DNA of 64,000 nt. Source: Sphingobium sp052327305. GTDB taxonomy: Bacteria > Pseudomonadota > Alphaproteobacteria > Sphingomonadales > Sphingomonadaceae. Below are positions 1 through 8,220 of the stretch, in pieces. Made by a program: the position numbers and the translations under genes. The stretch's first letter is position 1. Every line of letters starts with the position of its first letter. Below the pieces are notes generated by a model. That model made no database searches, was not told the origin of the DNA, and worked only from the letters and a program-made list of their open reading frames with translations. The stretch is from the NCBI RefSeq assembly GCF_052327305.1, contig NZ_CP182486.1, positions 930,001-994,000 of the forward strand, given 5' to 3'.

Positions 1-669
1 CCGATCGGCCAGATCCTTGATGGCCTTTCCTATGTCCGGGAAAACAGGCTGGTGCTCGGCGCAATCACGCTCGATCTCTTCGCTGTGCTTCTCGCCGGCA
101 CGACCGCTCTCCTGCCCGTCTATGCCCGTGACATATTGCATGTCGATTCGCGCGGGCTCGGCATGCTCGCCGCCGCGCCCGGAGTCGGCGCGCTCCTGAC
201 CGCGCTCTGGTTCTCCTTCGCTCCGCTACGACACAATGTCGGGGTGAAGATGCTCGCGTCCGTCTTCGTCTTCGGTCTCGCGACCATCATCTTCGGATCG
301 ACGGCGTTTCTGCCCAAGGGGCTGGACATGATTGTGGCCATGGGCGCGATGGCGATGTGGGGGAGCGCCGACATGTTCTCGGTTTTCGTGCGCTCCTCGC
401 TCATCCAGCTCCACACGCCGGACGTGATGCGCGGGCGGGTGAGCGCCGTCTCCGGCCTCACCATTTCGGCCTCGAACGAGCTGGGCGAGGCTGAATCCGG
501 CTTCCTCGCCGCGCTCATCGGTCCGGTGCAGGCCGTGATCCTGGGTGGCCTTGGCGCAATTGTCATCACGCTCGTCTGGTCACGGCTGTTTCCCGAGCTT
601 AAACTGGCGCGCACTTTCGACCCACCCGACATGCGGACGGACCATCCGGCAAAGGAGAATCAGGCATGA
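1..669 (+). CDS. MFS transporter, C-terminal part (5' end outside window)
   Basis: The open frame enters from the window edge, so the N-terminal half is missing; 222 residues are visible. They hold about six hydrophobic segments with short charged loops, as in the C-terminal half of a 12-helix major facilitator. The loop motif TPDVMRGRVSAV and the overall pattern fit the MFS_3/enterobactin-exporter-like group, which expels small molecules by proton antiport. The stop codon overlaps the cysK start (ATGA), so the two genes are probably co-transcribed. The substrate cannot be read from this fragment. Confidence 0.8.
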   Translation, partial: PIGQILDGLSYVRENRLVLGAITLDLFAVLLAGTTALLPVYARDILHVDSRGLGMLAAAPGVGALLTALWFSFAPLRHNVGVKMLASVFVFGLATIIFGSTAFLPKGLDMIVAMGAMAMWGSADMFSVFVRSSLIQLHTPDVMRGRVSAVSGLTISASNELGEAESGFLAALIGPVQAVILGGLGAIVITLVWSRLFPELKLARTFDPPDMRTDHPAKENQA

Positions 670-1595
670 AGGCCAACACTATCCTCGAGACTATCGGCGA
701 CACCCCGCACATCCGGGTGAACCGGCTTTTCGGCGATGCGCCCAATGGAACCGAAGTCTGGATCAAGTCCGAGCGCGCCAATCCCGGCGGATCGATCAAG
801 GACCGGATTGCGCTTTCCATGATCGAAGCGGCGGAAAAGGACGGTAGCCTGAAGCCGGGCGGCGTCATCATCGAGCCGACATCGGGCAACACCGGCATTG
901 GCCTTGCCATGGTCGCGGCAGTGAAGGGCTACAAACTCATCCTCGTCATGCCCGAGAGCATGAGCATCGAGCGGCGGCGGCTGATGCTCGCCTATGGCGC
1001 CACCTTTGACCTCACCCCGCGCGAAAAGGGGATGAAAGGTGCGATTGAACGCGCGCTGGAGCTAGTCGATCAGACGCCGGGCGCCTGGATGCCCCAGCAG
1101 TTCGAGAACCCGGCCAATATCGACGTGCATGTGAAGACGACCGCGCAGGAAATCCTCACCGACTTTGGCGATGCGCCGATCGACATCCTCATCACGGGCG
1201 TGGGCACCGGCGGTCACATCACGGGCGTGGCGCAAGTGCTCAAGGCCGCGTGGCCCGGCCTCAAGGTCTTCGCGGTCGAGCCGACCCTTTCCCCGGTCAT
1301 CTCCGGCGGCGCACCCGGCCCCCACCCCATTCAGGGCATCGGCGCGGGCTTCGTGCCCGCCAATCTCCAGACGCAACTGCTGGATGGCGTGATCCAGGTC
1401 GATCCGGCTGACGCCAAGGAGTTTGCGCGCCGCGCGGCACGGGAGGAAGGCGTACTCGTCGGCATCTCATCGGGCGCCACGCTCGCGGCGATTGCCCAGA
1501 AACTCGCCGAACTGCCGGCCGGCAGTCGGGTGCTGGGCTTCAACTACGACACCGGCGAGCGCTATCTCTCGGTGCCGGATTTCCTGCCGGAATAA
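666..1595 (+). CDS. cysK: Cysteine synthase A (O-acetylserine sulfhydrylase)
   Basis: 309 residues, the normal length for this PLP fold-type II enzyme. It makes L-cysteine from O-acetylserine and sulfide in the cytoplasm. The PLP lysine is K45 in NPGGSIKDR, and the substrate loop PTSGNTGIG follows at about residue 77. The phosphate-binding loop TGVGTGGHITG is also present, and the C-terminal SSGATLAA is typical of CysK/CBS-like proteins. The ATG overlaps the stop of the upstream transporter, which implies translational coupling. CysM cannot be fully excluded, but CysK is the better fit. Confidence 0.93.
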   Translation: MKANTILETIGDTPHIRVNRLFGDAPNGTEVWIKSERANPGGSIKDRIALSMIEAAEKDGSLKPGGVIIEPTSGNTGIGLAMVAAVKGYKLILVMPESMSIERRRLMLAYGATFDLTPREKGMKGAIERALELVDQTPGAWMPQQFENPANIDVHVKTTAQEILTDFGDAPIDILITGVGTGGHITGVAQVLKAAWPGLKVFAVEPTLSPVISGGAPGPHPIQGIGAGFVPANLQTQLLDGVIQVDPADAKEFARRAAREEGVLVGISSGATLAAIAQKLAELPAGSRVLGFNYDTGERYLSVPDFLPE

Positions 1596-1618
1596 GCGGA
1601 ACCAGTGAGCCCATCCGC

Positions 1619-2947
1619 ATGACCCCGGCAATGCTAAGCGGCGCTTCCGCAAGGCGGCCGGGGCCGTTCGCGTGGATAGCGGCGGCGCTGCTCATTGTGG
1701 CGCTGCCGATATTCGCGGCGTGGATCTCGCCCTATCCAGCGAGGCCGAGCGCAGGAAATCATCACCGCAGCATTGCCCGGCGTGAGATTCCGCCTCCGCC
1801 GGTCGAGCCCGTCGCTTTTCGCGACATGACGCCGGAGACCGCCCGCATGGCGAACGCGGCGGTTCCCTTCTCCACTGCGCCAAACCCGGCCGCAAAGCCG
1901 TTCCGCTTTGCCGGCGACCTCCCCTCTCTCGCCCGCGCGACGGACTGCCTTGCCGCGGCAATGCTCTATGAGGCCGGTGACGAGCCCATAGGCGAGCGCG
2001 CCGTAGGTCAGGTCGTGCTCAATCGCCTGCGCCACCCCGCCTTCCCCAAGACGGTATGCGAGGTCGTCTTCGAAGGGTCCGAGCGCGCGACAGGCTGCCA
2101 GTTCACCTTCACATGTGACGGGGCCATGGCGCGGCTTCCGGCGCCCGCTGCCTGGCAACGCGCGCGCAAGCTTGCGTCTGCGATGCTGGATGGCGGCGTC
2201 TTCCGCCCCGTCGGCTACTCCACGCATTACCACACAGACTGGGTGGTCCCTTACTGGAGCAGCAGTCTCGAGAAGGTGACCGCTATAGACACGCATCTCT
2301 TCTTCCGGTGGCAAGGCTGGTGGGGCACGCCCAGCGCGTTTCTCCGCCGGGTGAAGGGCGAAGAGCCTCGCATTGCCGCCCTCGCCGCAATCTCACCCGA
2401 GCATGTCTCAACCGAGGCACCGGTAGCCACGGCAGTGGCCGGGGTTGCGCTTCCTTCCGTTTCGCTCATCGACGACACCAAAAAGCCGCTGACGATCGAG
2501 GCCGCACAGATTGGCGGGCGCGTGGCGGGCGTGCGGCTGCTGGCGGTCACGCCCGAAGGCGAATCACATGCCGTGCTGCTCGACCGGGCAGCCGGGCCAT
2601 CCGGCTTCGAGGAAATCGCGCGGACCTATTGCGCGGGACGCCCCCGCTGCCGCCTGCTTGGCTGGATCAGTGCGGACAGTGCCCCCCGCGCCTTCCCCCT
2701 GACAGAGGCCAATATCGCGGCGATGGCCTATGCCTATCTCCGCACGAAGGACGCCGGGATCGAGCGCTCGCTCTATAATTGCACGAAAATTCCCAATGCG
2801 CCTCTCGGGCAGTGCATGAGGGGCCGAAGCGCGGAACCGGCAGCGGCTCCGCCGGGTCCGGCCCGCGAGACGATCATCCTGCGTACCGTTCCTCAGCCGG
2901 CCGGACAGGCGGTGGCCGCTCCTCCGGCACTTCCCGCCAAGCCGTGA
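1619..2947 (+). CDS. Cell wall hydrolase, SleB domain
   Basis: 442 residues. An N-terminal membrane anchor or signal segment (about residues 18-36) precedes a proline-rich linker. A SleB/Hydrolase_2 domain follows at about residues 108-230, with the signature CLAAAMLYEAGDEP (likely catalytic E118) and the paired cysteines of TVCEVVF and GCQFTFTCDG. Such enzymes cleave peptidoglycan in the periplasm. The C-terminal 200 residues are low in known motifs and end in an Ala/Pro-rich tail. It lies 23 bp after cysK on the same strand. Confidence 0.85.
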   Translation: MTPAMLSGASARRPGPFAWIAAALLIVALPIFAAWISPYPARPSAGNHHRSIARREIPPPPVEPVAFRDMTPETARMANAAVPFSTAPNPAAKPFRFAGDLPSLARATDCLAAAMLYEAGDEPIGERAVGQVVLNRLRHPAFPKTVCEVVFEGSERATGCQFTFTCDGAMARLPAPAAWQRARKLASAMLDGGVFRPVGYSTHYHTDWVVPYWSSSLEKVTAIDTHLFFRWQGWWGTPSAFLRRVKGEEPRIAALAAISPEHVSTEAPVATAVAGVALPSVSLIDDTKKPLTIEAAQIGGRVAGVRLLAVTPEGESHAVLLDRAAGPSGFEEIARTYCAGRPRCRLLGWISADSAPRAFPLTEANIAAMAYAYLRTKDAGIERSLYNCTKIPNAPLGQCMRGRSAEPAAAPPGPARETIILRTVPQPAGQAVAAPPALPAKP

Positions 2948-2962
2948 AGGCTAGCGCGCCGC

Positions 2963-4765
2963 CTAGGCAGTAAGGAACGCCTCGGGCGGCAGAGCCATAA
3001 TGGCGTCTGCCCCGCCCTCGATCTTGCGGCGGAGCGCACCGGCTTCCGGCATGATCCGCTCGGCAAAGTAGCGGGCCGTGACGAGCTTGGTCTCAAGAAA
3101 TGCAGTGTTGCCACCCCCTGCCGAGAGCTGCGCCTGCGCGGCGCGCGCCATGCGCAGCCACATGAGGCCGACCGCGACAATGCCCATGATATGCATATAG
3201 GCATAGGCTGCAGCGCCCGCATTGTTGGGATTGGTCATGGCGTTCTGCATGAGCCACATGGTCGCGGCCTGAAGCTGCTGGTTCGCCTTTTCAAGCGCCT
3301 CGGCAATGGCAGCGGTCGCCGGGTCAGCCTTGCCGGCCACCACATCCTCCCCCACCATCTTGAAGAAGGCCTGGACGGCACGGCCGCCATTGGCGGGAAG
3401 CTTGCGGCCGATCAGGTCCATCGCCTGCACGCCGTTGGTGCCCTCGTAGATCATGGCGATGCGCGCATCGCGCACATACTGGCCCATGCCCCACTCATCG
3501 ATATAGCCATGGCCGCCGAACACCTGCTGCGCGAGCACGGTAACATCGAAGCCCTTATCCGTGCCGTAGCCCTTGATGACGGGGGTAAGCAGCGAAATGA
3601 TGTCGTCAGCGGTCTGCCGCTCCTCCTCAGTCGGCGCGAGGTGCGCAAGATCGACCTGGAAAGCCCCCCAGAGACAAAGTGCGCGCAGCCCTTCAGTCAG
3701 CGCCTTGCCCTCCATGAGCATCCGGCGAACATCGGGATGAACGAACAGCGTATCCGCGCGCTCGTCCGGCTCTGCCGGGCCAGTCAGCGCGCGCCCCTGC
3801 CGACGCTCCATCGCGTAATGCACAGCGTTCTGATAAGCGACTTCGGCCTGAGCGAGGCCCTGAAGGCCGACGCCGAGACGGGCGGCGTTCATCATGATGA
3901 ACATTGCCGCCAGCCCCTTGTTTTCCTCGCCGACGAGCCAGCCAGTCGCGTCATCATAGTTCATGACGCAGGTCGAGTTGGCCTTGATCCCCATCTTGTG
4001 CTCGATGGAGCCGCAGGAGACACCGTTGCGCTCGCCCAGCGAGCCATCCTCATTCACCAGAATCTTCGGCACAAGGAAGAGCGAGATCCCCTTGCTACCC
4101 TCCGGCGCGCCGGGAAGCTTGGCAAGGACGAGATGAATGATGTTCTCGGAGAGGTCCTGCTCGCCGCCGGAAATGAATATCTTGCTGCCTGAGATCCGAT
4201 AGCTGCCATCCGGCTGTGGCTCGGCCTTCGTCTTGATCATTCCCAGATCCGTGCCGGCGTGCGGCTCGGTCAGGTTCATTGTGCCGGTCCACACGCCCTC
4301 GATCATCTTGGGCAGATATTTCTGCTTGAGCGCATCGCTGCCTTTGACGAGTACAGCAGACGTCGCTGCCGCCGTGAGTCCATGATACATCTCGAACGAC
4401 TGGTTGGCCGAGAGCATATATTCGTTGACGGCCGTGGCGACGACCATCGGCAGGCCCTGCCCGCCCAGCTCCTCCGGGGCGTGAAGCGTGGTCCAGCCAC
4501 CAGCCACGAACTGATCGAACGCCTCCTTGAAGCCGTCCGGCGTGGTCACGCTGCCATCGGCGTGGCGGGTGCAGCCCTGCGCGTCTCCGGACTGGTTGAG
4601 CGGAAACAGCACTTCGGCGGAAAAGCGGCCGCCCTCTTCCAGCACAGCCGAGACAAGATCACTGCCTGCGCTCTGGAAACCGGGGACATTGGTCATCCGA
4701 TCGAGACCGACGATCTCGTCGAGGACGAAGCGGGTGTCAGCGACCGGGGCAGTGTAGCTCGGCAT
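2963..4765 (-). CDS. Acyl-CoA dehydrogenase, long-form (FadE/DmdC-like)
   Basis: 600 residues, the length of the bacterial acyl-CoA dehydrogenases that carry an extra C-terminal helical domain. The order is N-terminal helices, the middle beta domain (NLTEPHAGTDLG, residues 164-175), the FAD-binding C-terminal helical domain and an extra C-terminal region. The catalytic base is E441 in IYEGTNG. It oxidises an acyl-CoA to the trans-2-enoyl-CoA with FAD. It lies 57 bp downstream of the MerR gene on the same strand with no other promoter evident, so both probably form one unit. The exact chain length used is not readable. Confidence 0.92.
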   Translation of the reverse strand: MPSYTAPVADTRFVLDEIVGLDRMTNVPGFQSAGSDLVSAVLEEGGRFSAEVLFPLNQSGDAQGCTRHADGSVTTPDGFKEAFDQFVAGGWTTLHAPEELGGQGLPMVVATAVNEYMLSANQSFEMYHGLTAAATSAVLVKGSDALKQKYLPKMIEGVWTGTMNLTEPHAGTDLGMIKTKAEPQPDGSYRISGSKIFISGGEQDLSENIIHLVLAKLPGAPEGSKGISLFLVPKILVNEDGSLGERNGVSCGSIEHKMGIKANSTCVMNYDDATGWLVGEENKGLAAMFIMMNAARLGVGLQGLAQAEVAYQNAVHYAMERRQGRALTGPAEPDERADTLFVHPDVRRMLMEGKALTEGLRALCLWGAFQVDLAHLAPTEEERQTADDIISLLTPVIKGYGTDKGFDVTVLAQQVFGGHGYIDEWGMGQYVRDARIAMIYEGTNGVQAMDLIGRKLPANGGRAVQAFFKMVGEDVVAGKADPATAAIAEALEKANQQLQAATMWLMQNAMTNPNNAGAAAYAYMHIMGIVAVGLMWLRMARAAQAQLSAGGGNTAFLETKLVTARYFAERIMPEAGALRRKIEGGADAIMALPPEAFLTA

Positions 4766-4822
4766 ATCTCGTCTCTCCAGAAAAGCCGGCGGTCATTGGC
4801 GCCGCCGCTCATATGTAACGCG

Positions 4823-5245
4823 TCAGTCCCGCGCGTGGCCGATCGCGTCTTCGACTGTGGCGATGAAGTCGGTCAACTCGGCAACGGCTGCGTCAATGTC
4901 CGCCTTCTGGGCGTTGAGCAGCGCAATCCGCGCACGGCATTTTTCGATCGTGACCCGGCGCTGGCTCTCGCGTCCGTCCCCGGCATCATAGAGATCGATC
5001 ATCTCGCGAATGTCCGACAGGCTGAAGCCAACTCGCTTGCCGCGCAGGATCCACGCGAGCCGTGCGCGATCACGCTGCCCGTAGATGCGCGACAACCCCT
5101 GCCGACGCGGCGCGATCAGCCCTTCATCCTCGTAGAAGCGAAGAGCGCGAGGCGTGACGCTGAACTCCGCGCAAAGATCGGAGATGGTGAAGAGGCGGTC
5201 GTCTTCCGTGTCGGAGAGGCCGATGCCGGCAATGATCTGAGTCAT
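4823..5245 (-). CDS. MerR-family transcriptional regulator
   Basis: 140 residues. The N-terminal winged helix-turn-helix (about residues 16-60, with TPRALRFYEDEGLIAPRR) is followed by a long coiled-coil dimerisation helix. There is no C-terminal cysteine pair of the metal-sensing type, so a metabolite sensor of the LiuR type (fatty-acid or branched-chain acyl catabolism) is more likely. It heads the unit with the acyl-CoA dehydrogenase. A perfect inverted repeat at 5266-5281, just upstream of its start, is the expected binding site. Role inferred from family and neighbour. Confidence 0.85.
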   Translation of the reverse strand: MTQIIAGIGLSDTEDDRLFTISDLCAEFSVTPRALRFYEDEGLIAPRRQGLSRIYGQRDRARLAWILRGKRVGFSLSDIREMIDLYDAGDGRESQRRVTIEKCRARIALLNAQKADIDAAVAELTDFIATVEDAIGHARD

Positions 5246-5265
5246 GCCGTTGAGGCTATGCCGAA

Positions 5266-5281
5266 TTGACGTTTACGTCAA
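5266..5281 (-). promoter_or_regulatory. Probable MerR-type operator overlapping the -35 box
   Basis: Perfect 7-bp inverted repeat TTGACGT-TT-ACGTCAA centred 28 bp before the merR start codon. Read on the minus strand it supplies a consensus -35 (TTGACG), with a weak -10 (TAGCCT) 17 bp later. It also overlaps the stop codon of the lipoprotein gene upstream. The geometry fits autoregulation by the adjacent MerR protein and control of the acyl-CoA dehydrogenase. Confidence 0.6.
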
Positions 5282-5814
5282 CGGCAAAGAGGTTGGCCGT
5301 CTCCACCCTTCAGTGGCTGTTCTCGCCCTTTCTCCTGCCGGACGCGGGGAAAGCTGGCACCGGAGAATGACCCTCGATTGCTGCAAAGCGCGGCGCAGGA
5401 GACGTCGACACTGCCGGGCATCACGATCCGGTCTCCCTCATATCCCGCCACGATGACGCAAGATGAGGCCCCGCCCTCGAATGTCAGCAGCAGCTTGTCG
5501 CCTGCGAGGCGGGCCTTGCCGCGCCCGAGACAATATTCTTCTCCCCCGAAGCGCGTCTCTGCGCCGAAGGTGAAGCGCTTGCCGCCAGCGCCCTCCGGCA
5601 CAAGGCACAGGCGATCTCCCCCGCCCTCATAACGACGCTGATAGATGCCAGCAGGATCGACCCGCTCCCGGTCGGGAAGTGCGCCCGTCTCCCGCGCCCG
5701 CAAGTCCAGCGCCCGCGCGGTGGGCGTGGCGGCGCTCTCATGGACGGTCTTGCGGTCCTCGCACGAGGCCGAGGCGAGGAGAACGACAACAGCCAAGGCC
5801 CGAAGCAACTGCAC
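5278..5814 (-). CDS. Putative lipoprotein of unknown function
   Basis: 178 residues. A hydrophobic N-terminal segment ends in a plausible lipobox (LLASASC, C18), so the mature protein is probably a membrane-anchored lipoprotein. The rest is soluble with several cysteines (for example in GDRLCLVPEG and VSCAALCSNRGS) and no family I can name. It lies 5 bp downstream of hisI in the same direction. Its stop codon falls inside the operator of the next gene. Confidence 0.65.
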   Translation of the reverse strand: MQLLRALAVVVLLASASCEDRKTVHESAATPTARALDLRARETGALPDRERVDPAGIYQRRYEGGGDRLCLVPEGAGGKRFTFGAETRFGGEEYCLGRGKARLAGDKLLLTFEGGASSCVIVAGYEGDRIVMPGSVDVSCAALCSNRGSFSGASFPRVRQEKGREQPLKGGDGQPLCR

Positions 5815-5819
5815 GACGC

Positions 5820-6209
5820 TCAGCTCCGCGACTGTTCCTCAACGGAGGAAAGCGTGCCCTCCCCGGTCACTCGACGATAGAAGCAACTGCGCGCGCCGGT
5901 ATGACAGGCCGGACCACGCGGCGTGCAGATAAGCCACACCGCATCCTGATCGCAATCGACGCGAATGTCCTGAACGAGCAGTTCGTTGCCCGAGGTCTCT
6001 CCCTTGCGCCATAGCGCCTGCCGGCTCCGAGACCAGAAATGAGCGACGCGCGTCTTGATCGTCGCCCGGAGCGCGGCCTCGTTCATATGCGCGAGCATCA
6101 AGACCTCGCCAGTCGCGCTGTCGGTCACAACGGCGGTGACGAGTCCCTGCGCGTCCCAGCGGGGATCGAGCGTAGCGCCCGTCTCTCGATTATCATTCTG
6201 CCCGGCCAT
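5820..6209 (-). CDS. hisI: Phosphoribosyl-AMP cyclohydrolase
   Basis: 129 residues, matching the stand-alone HisI of alphaproteobacteria; the HisE pyrophosphohydrolase domain is absent. It opens the purine ring of phosphoribosyl-AMP in histidine synthesis. Diagnostic stretches are SRSRQALWRKGETSGN, the metal-binding DCDQDAVW and the zinc-binding CTPRGPACHTGARSC with its three cysteines. The rest of the his operon is not in this window. Confidence 0.95.
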   Translation of the reverse strand: MAGQNDNRETGATLDPRWDAQGLVTAVVTDSATGEVLMLAHMNEAALRATIKTRVAHFWSRSRQALWRKGETSGNELLVQDIRVDCDQDAVWLICTPRGPACHTGARSCFYRRVTGEGTLSSVEEQSRS

Positions 6210-6274
6210 GCGGGGCTATAAGCACGTGCAGATGCCGTGCAACAGCCTTTTGTCGGCCGCAGATAGGACGAGGA

Positions 6275-7327
6275 TCAGGCGCGCCCGATCAGTTCGCGCG
6301 CCATCACGTCTGCTACATCCCCCGCCGGCGCGCCAGTCGCTTCGCTCTCCGCCCAGATGCGCGTCAGTCGGGTCGGGATGCCGGCGATCCGCTCCATCAC
6401 TGCGGAGCGGCCGCCCGCGCCCAGATATTCGAGCGCTACGTTGATGATGCCGCCCGCATTGATGACATAATCGGGCGCATAAAGAATGCCGCGCGCGTGC
6501 AGGCGTTGCGCATCCTCCGGCGTGGCAAGCTGGTTGTTCGCGCCGCCTGCGACCACAGGCGCGTTCAGTGCAGCGATGCTCGCTTCGTCGAGAACGGCAC
6601 CAAGCGCATTCGGGCTGACGACGTCAGCCTTCACGGCCAGAATCTCGCTCGCGGGCACATGCGCCGCGCCGAGTTCGGTCGCGAACACGGCTGCCTTCGC
6701 ATCATCGACATCGGCAAGCGTCAATTGCGCGCCTTCTGCGGCCAGTAACCGGGCAACGCCCCCGCCGACGCTGCCGACGCCCTGAACTGCCACATGAACT
6801 CCCCGCACATCCTCCCGACCCAGCGCGCGAGCGACAGCGGCCTTGATACCCAGAAAAACGCCCTGCGCGGTGTAGAGGCCGGGGTCACCGCCGGCAGCGC
6901 CACTCACCACCGGCAAACCCGAGACGTGGCGCGTCTCCCTGCCGATGGCGAGCATGTCCGCCTCGCTCATGCCGACATCCTCGGCCGTGACATAGCGTCC
7001 GCCCAGCGTCCCGATCGCGCGTCCAAAGGCGGCAAGCATGTCCGGCATCTTGGGCGCACCAGCTTCGGGCGCGAGCATCACGCCCTTGCCGCCACCCATC
7101 GGCAGATCGGCCATCGCGTTTTTGTAGCTCATGCCACGCGAGAGACGCAGTGCATCCTTCAGCGCCGCCTCGTCATCGGCATAGTGCCAGTAGCGCACCC
7201 CGCCGGCTGCCGGGCCGCGATATGTGGAATGGATCGCGATGATCGCCCGCAAGCCGCTTTGCGCATCGGAAAAGAAGTGGACGTCTTCATGTCCGTCGAA
7301 ATCGACCATGGACCAGAGAGAAGTCAT
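6275..7327 (-). CDS. Leu/Glu/Phe/Val dehydrogenase family protein (leucine-dehydrogenase-like)
   Basis: 350 residues from the ATG at 7327, which follows a GAGG ribosome site. Longer in-frame starts run into the tRNA-His gene and are rejected. Substrate lysine K69 (SYKNA) and catalytic K81 (MGGGKG) sit exactly as in leucine dehydrogenase. The Rossmann motif GVGSVGGGVARLL lies in the second half. The enzyme deaminates a branched-chain or aromatic amino acid to its 2-oxo acid with NAD. The precise amino acid is not determined; glutamate is less likely at this length. Confidence 0.88.
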   Translation of the reverse strand: MTSLWSMVDFDGHEDVHFFSDAQSGLRAIIAIHSTYRGPAAGGVRYWHYADDEAALKDALRLSRGMSYKNAMADLPMGGGKGVMLAPEAGAPKMPDMLAAFGRAIGTLGGRYVTAEDVGMSEADMLAIGRETRHVSGLPVVSGAAGGDPGLYTAQGVFLGIKAAVARALGREDVRGVHVAVQGVGSVGGGVARLLAAEGAQLTLADVDDAKAAVFATELGAAHVPASEILAVKADVVSPNALGAVLDEASIAALNAPVVAGGANNQLATPEDAQRLHARGILYAPDYVINAGGIINVALEYLGAGGRSAVMERIAGIPTRLTRIWAESEATGAPAGDVADVMARELIGRA

Positions 7328-7398
7328 GCGGCGCCTCAAGATACCAGATGGCGCCCAGCGCGATAACGGCGCAGGTGCGCTCTGCAGAACGGGAATGA

Positions 7399-7476
7399 TG
7401 GGGCGACCGACGGGATCCGAACCCGCGACCTCTGGTACCACAAACCAGCGCTCTAACCAACTGAGCTACGGTCGCC
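7399..7476 (-). tRNA. tRNA-His (GTG)
   Basis: Complete cloverleaf on the minus strand with encoded 3' CCA. The anticodon GTG is at 7441-7439, flanked by a CTGGT/ACCAG stem. The acceptor stem GCGACCG pairs with CGGTCGC. An extra G-1 (7476) faces C73 (7402), the universal histidine identity pair. The T arm is GCGGG-TTCGGAT-CCCGT. Confidence 0.97.
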
Positions 7477-7551
7477 ATGGGCCGCAACTGCGACCAAGAC
7501 GCGCGCCATAAAGCGCGGGCGCATGAAGCGTCAAGCCGATTGCGCGACAGA

Positions 7552-7586
7552 ACCTAAAAGAAAAGGGGCGACATAAAGCCGCCCCC
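7552..7586 (-). terminator. Intrinsic terminator downstream of the HU gene
   Basis: On the minus strand a GGGGCG/CGCCCC stem with a 9-nt loop is followed by TTTTCTTTT. It lies about 90 bp after the HU stop codon and just before tRNA-His, so it should end HU transcription. Confidence 0.65.
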
Positions 7587-7648
7587 TTCGCGCGATTTGA
7601 TAATGGCGCGATTCCGATGCGGCACGAACCGAACCGGATGCGCCGCCC

Positions 7649-7668
7649 GCTCAGCCTAAGCTGAGCGT
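7649..7668 (-). other. Perfect hairpin directly after the HU gene
   Basis: CGCTCAGC-CTAA-GCTGAGCG (plus-strand reading), 8 bp with a 4-nt loop, begins 7 bp past the HU stop codon. It has no U-tract, so it is more likely an mRNA 3'-end stabilising stem than a terminator; the terminator lies about 65 bp further on. Confidence 0.5.
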
Positions 7669-7674
7669 CCGATA

Positions 7675-7947
7675 TTAGTTGACGGCGTCCTTCAGACCCT
7701 TGCCCGGCTTGAACTTGGGCTGGGTCGAGGCCTTGATCGTCATCGTCTCGCCGGTGCGCGGATTACGACCGGTGGACGCCTTGCGCTTGGAAACCGAGAA
7801 GGTTCCGAAACCAACGAGGCGAACCTCGTCGCCCTTCTTGAGCGCAGCCGTGATCGAGTCGAACACGCCCTCTACCGCCTTGCTCGCATCAGTCTTGCTG
7901 AGACCGCTCGTATCGGCGACGGCGCTGATCAGATCCTGCTTGTTCAT
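7675..7947 (-). CDS. hupB: HU family DNA-binding protein
   Basis: 90 residues, standard HU length. It carries the helical start MNKQDLISAVA, the dimer core and the DNA-binding arm GRNPRTGETMTIKAS. HU bends and compacts DNA as a dimer. A single gene with its own promoter and terminator sits downstream of lon, the usual lon-hup order. The symbol is by family; whether it is the alpha or beta type does not apply outside enterobacteria. Confidence 0.95.
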   Translation of the reverse strand: MNKQDLISAVADTSGLSKTDASKAVEGVFDSITAALKKGDEVRLVGFGTFSVSKRKASTGRNPRTGETMTIKASTQPKFKPGKGLKDAVN

Positions 7948-8007
7948 GCCTTGGGAACCCCCTTCGTCTTTCGCTTAGTGCTGGGAATCGCGCTTTAGAA
8001 GTCGCGC

Positions 8008-8036
8008 ATAAAGGCGCGTGTTCCTTGCTCTGTCAA
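8008..8036 (-). promoter_or_regulatory. Probable HU gene promoter
   Basis: Minus strand: consensus -35 TTGACA (8036-8031), 17-bp spacer, -10 CTTTAT (8013-8008), about 60 bp before the HU start codon. The rest of the 273-bp lon-HU gap shows no gene. Confidence 0.6.
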
Positions 8037-8185
8037 AACAATTTCAACGCCAAGCGTTCTAAACACGACAAACTGACGCTTTTCCTCGCTTTTTGCTCAA
8101 ATTATAGCCCGGTTAACGCCGGATTTACGCACTTTAGAACCCGCCTTCGCGCGTGCAGATTCTCGCCGCCAAATCAGCAAGATAC

Positions 8186-8202
8186 ATGCTGCGTTGCAGC
8201 AT
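8186..8202 (-). terminator. Hairpin after lon, possible terminator
   Basis: Perfect 7-bp stem ATGCTGC with a 3-nt loop and GCAGCAT, 19 bp after the lon stop codon. The following minus-strand bases are only moderately T-rich, so terminator function is uncertain. Confidence 0.35.
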
Positions 8203-8220
8203 TTCTCTCACCCGCCGATC

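Noticed and set aside
6275..7441. Longer start for the Leu/Glu-type dehydrogenase
   Set aside because: The first 38 codons would lie in the tRNA-His gene and the gap; the ATG at 7327 has a good ribosome site and a normal N-terminus.
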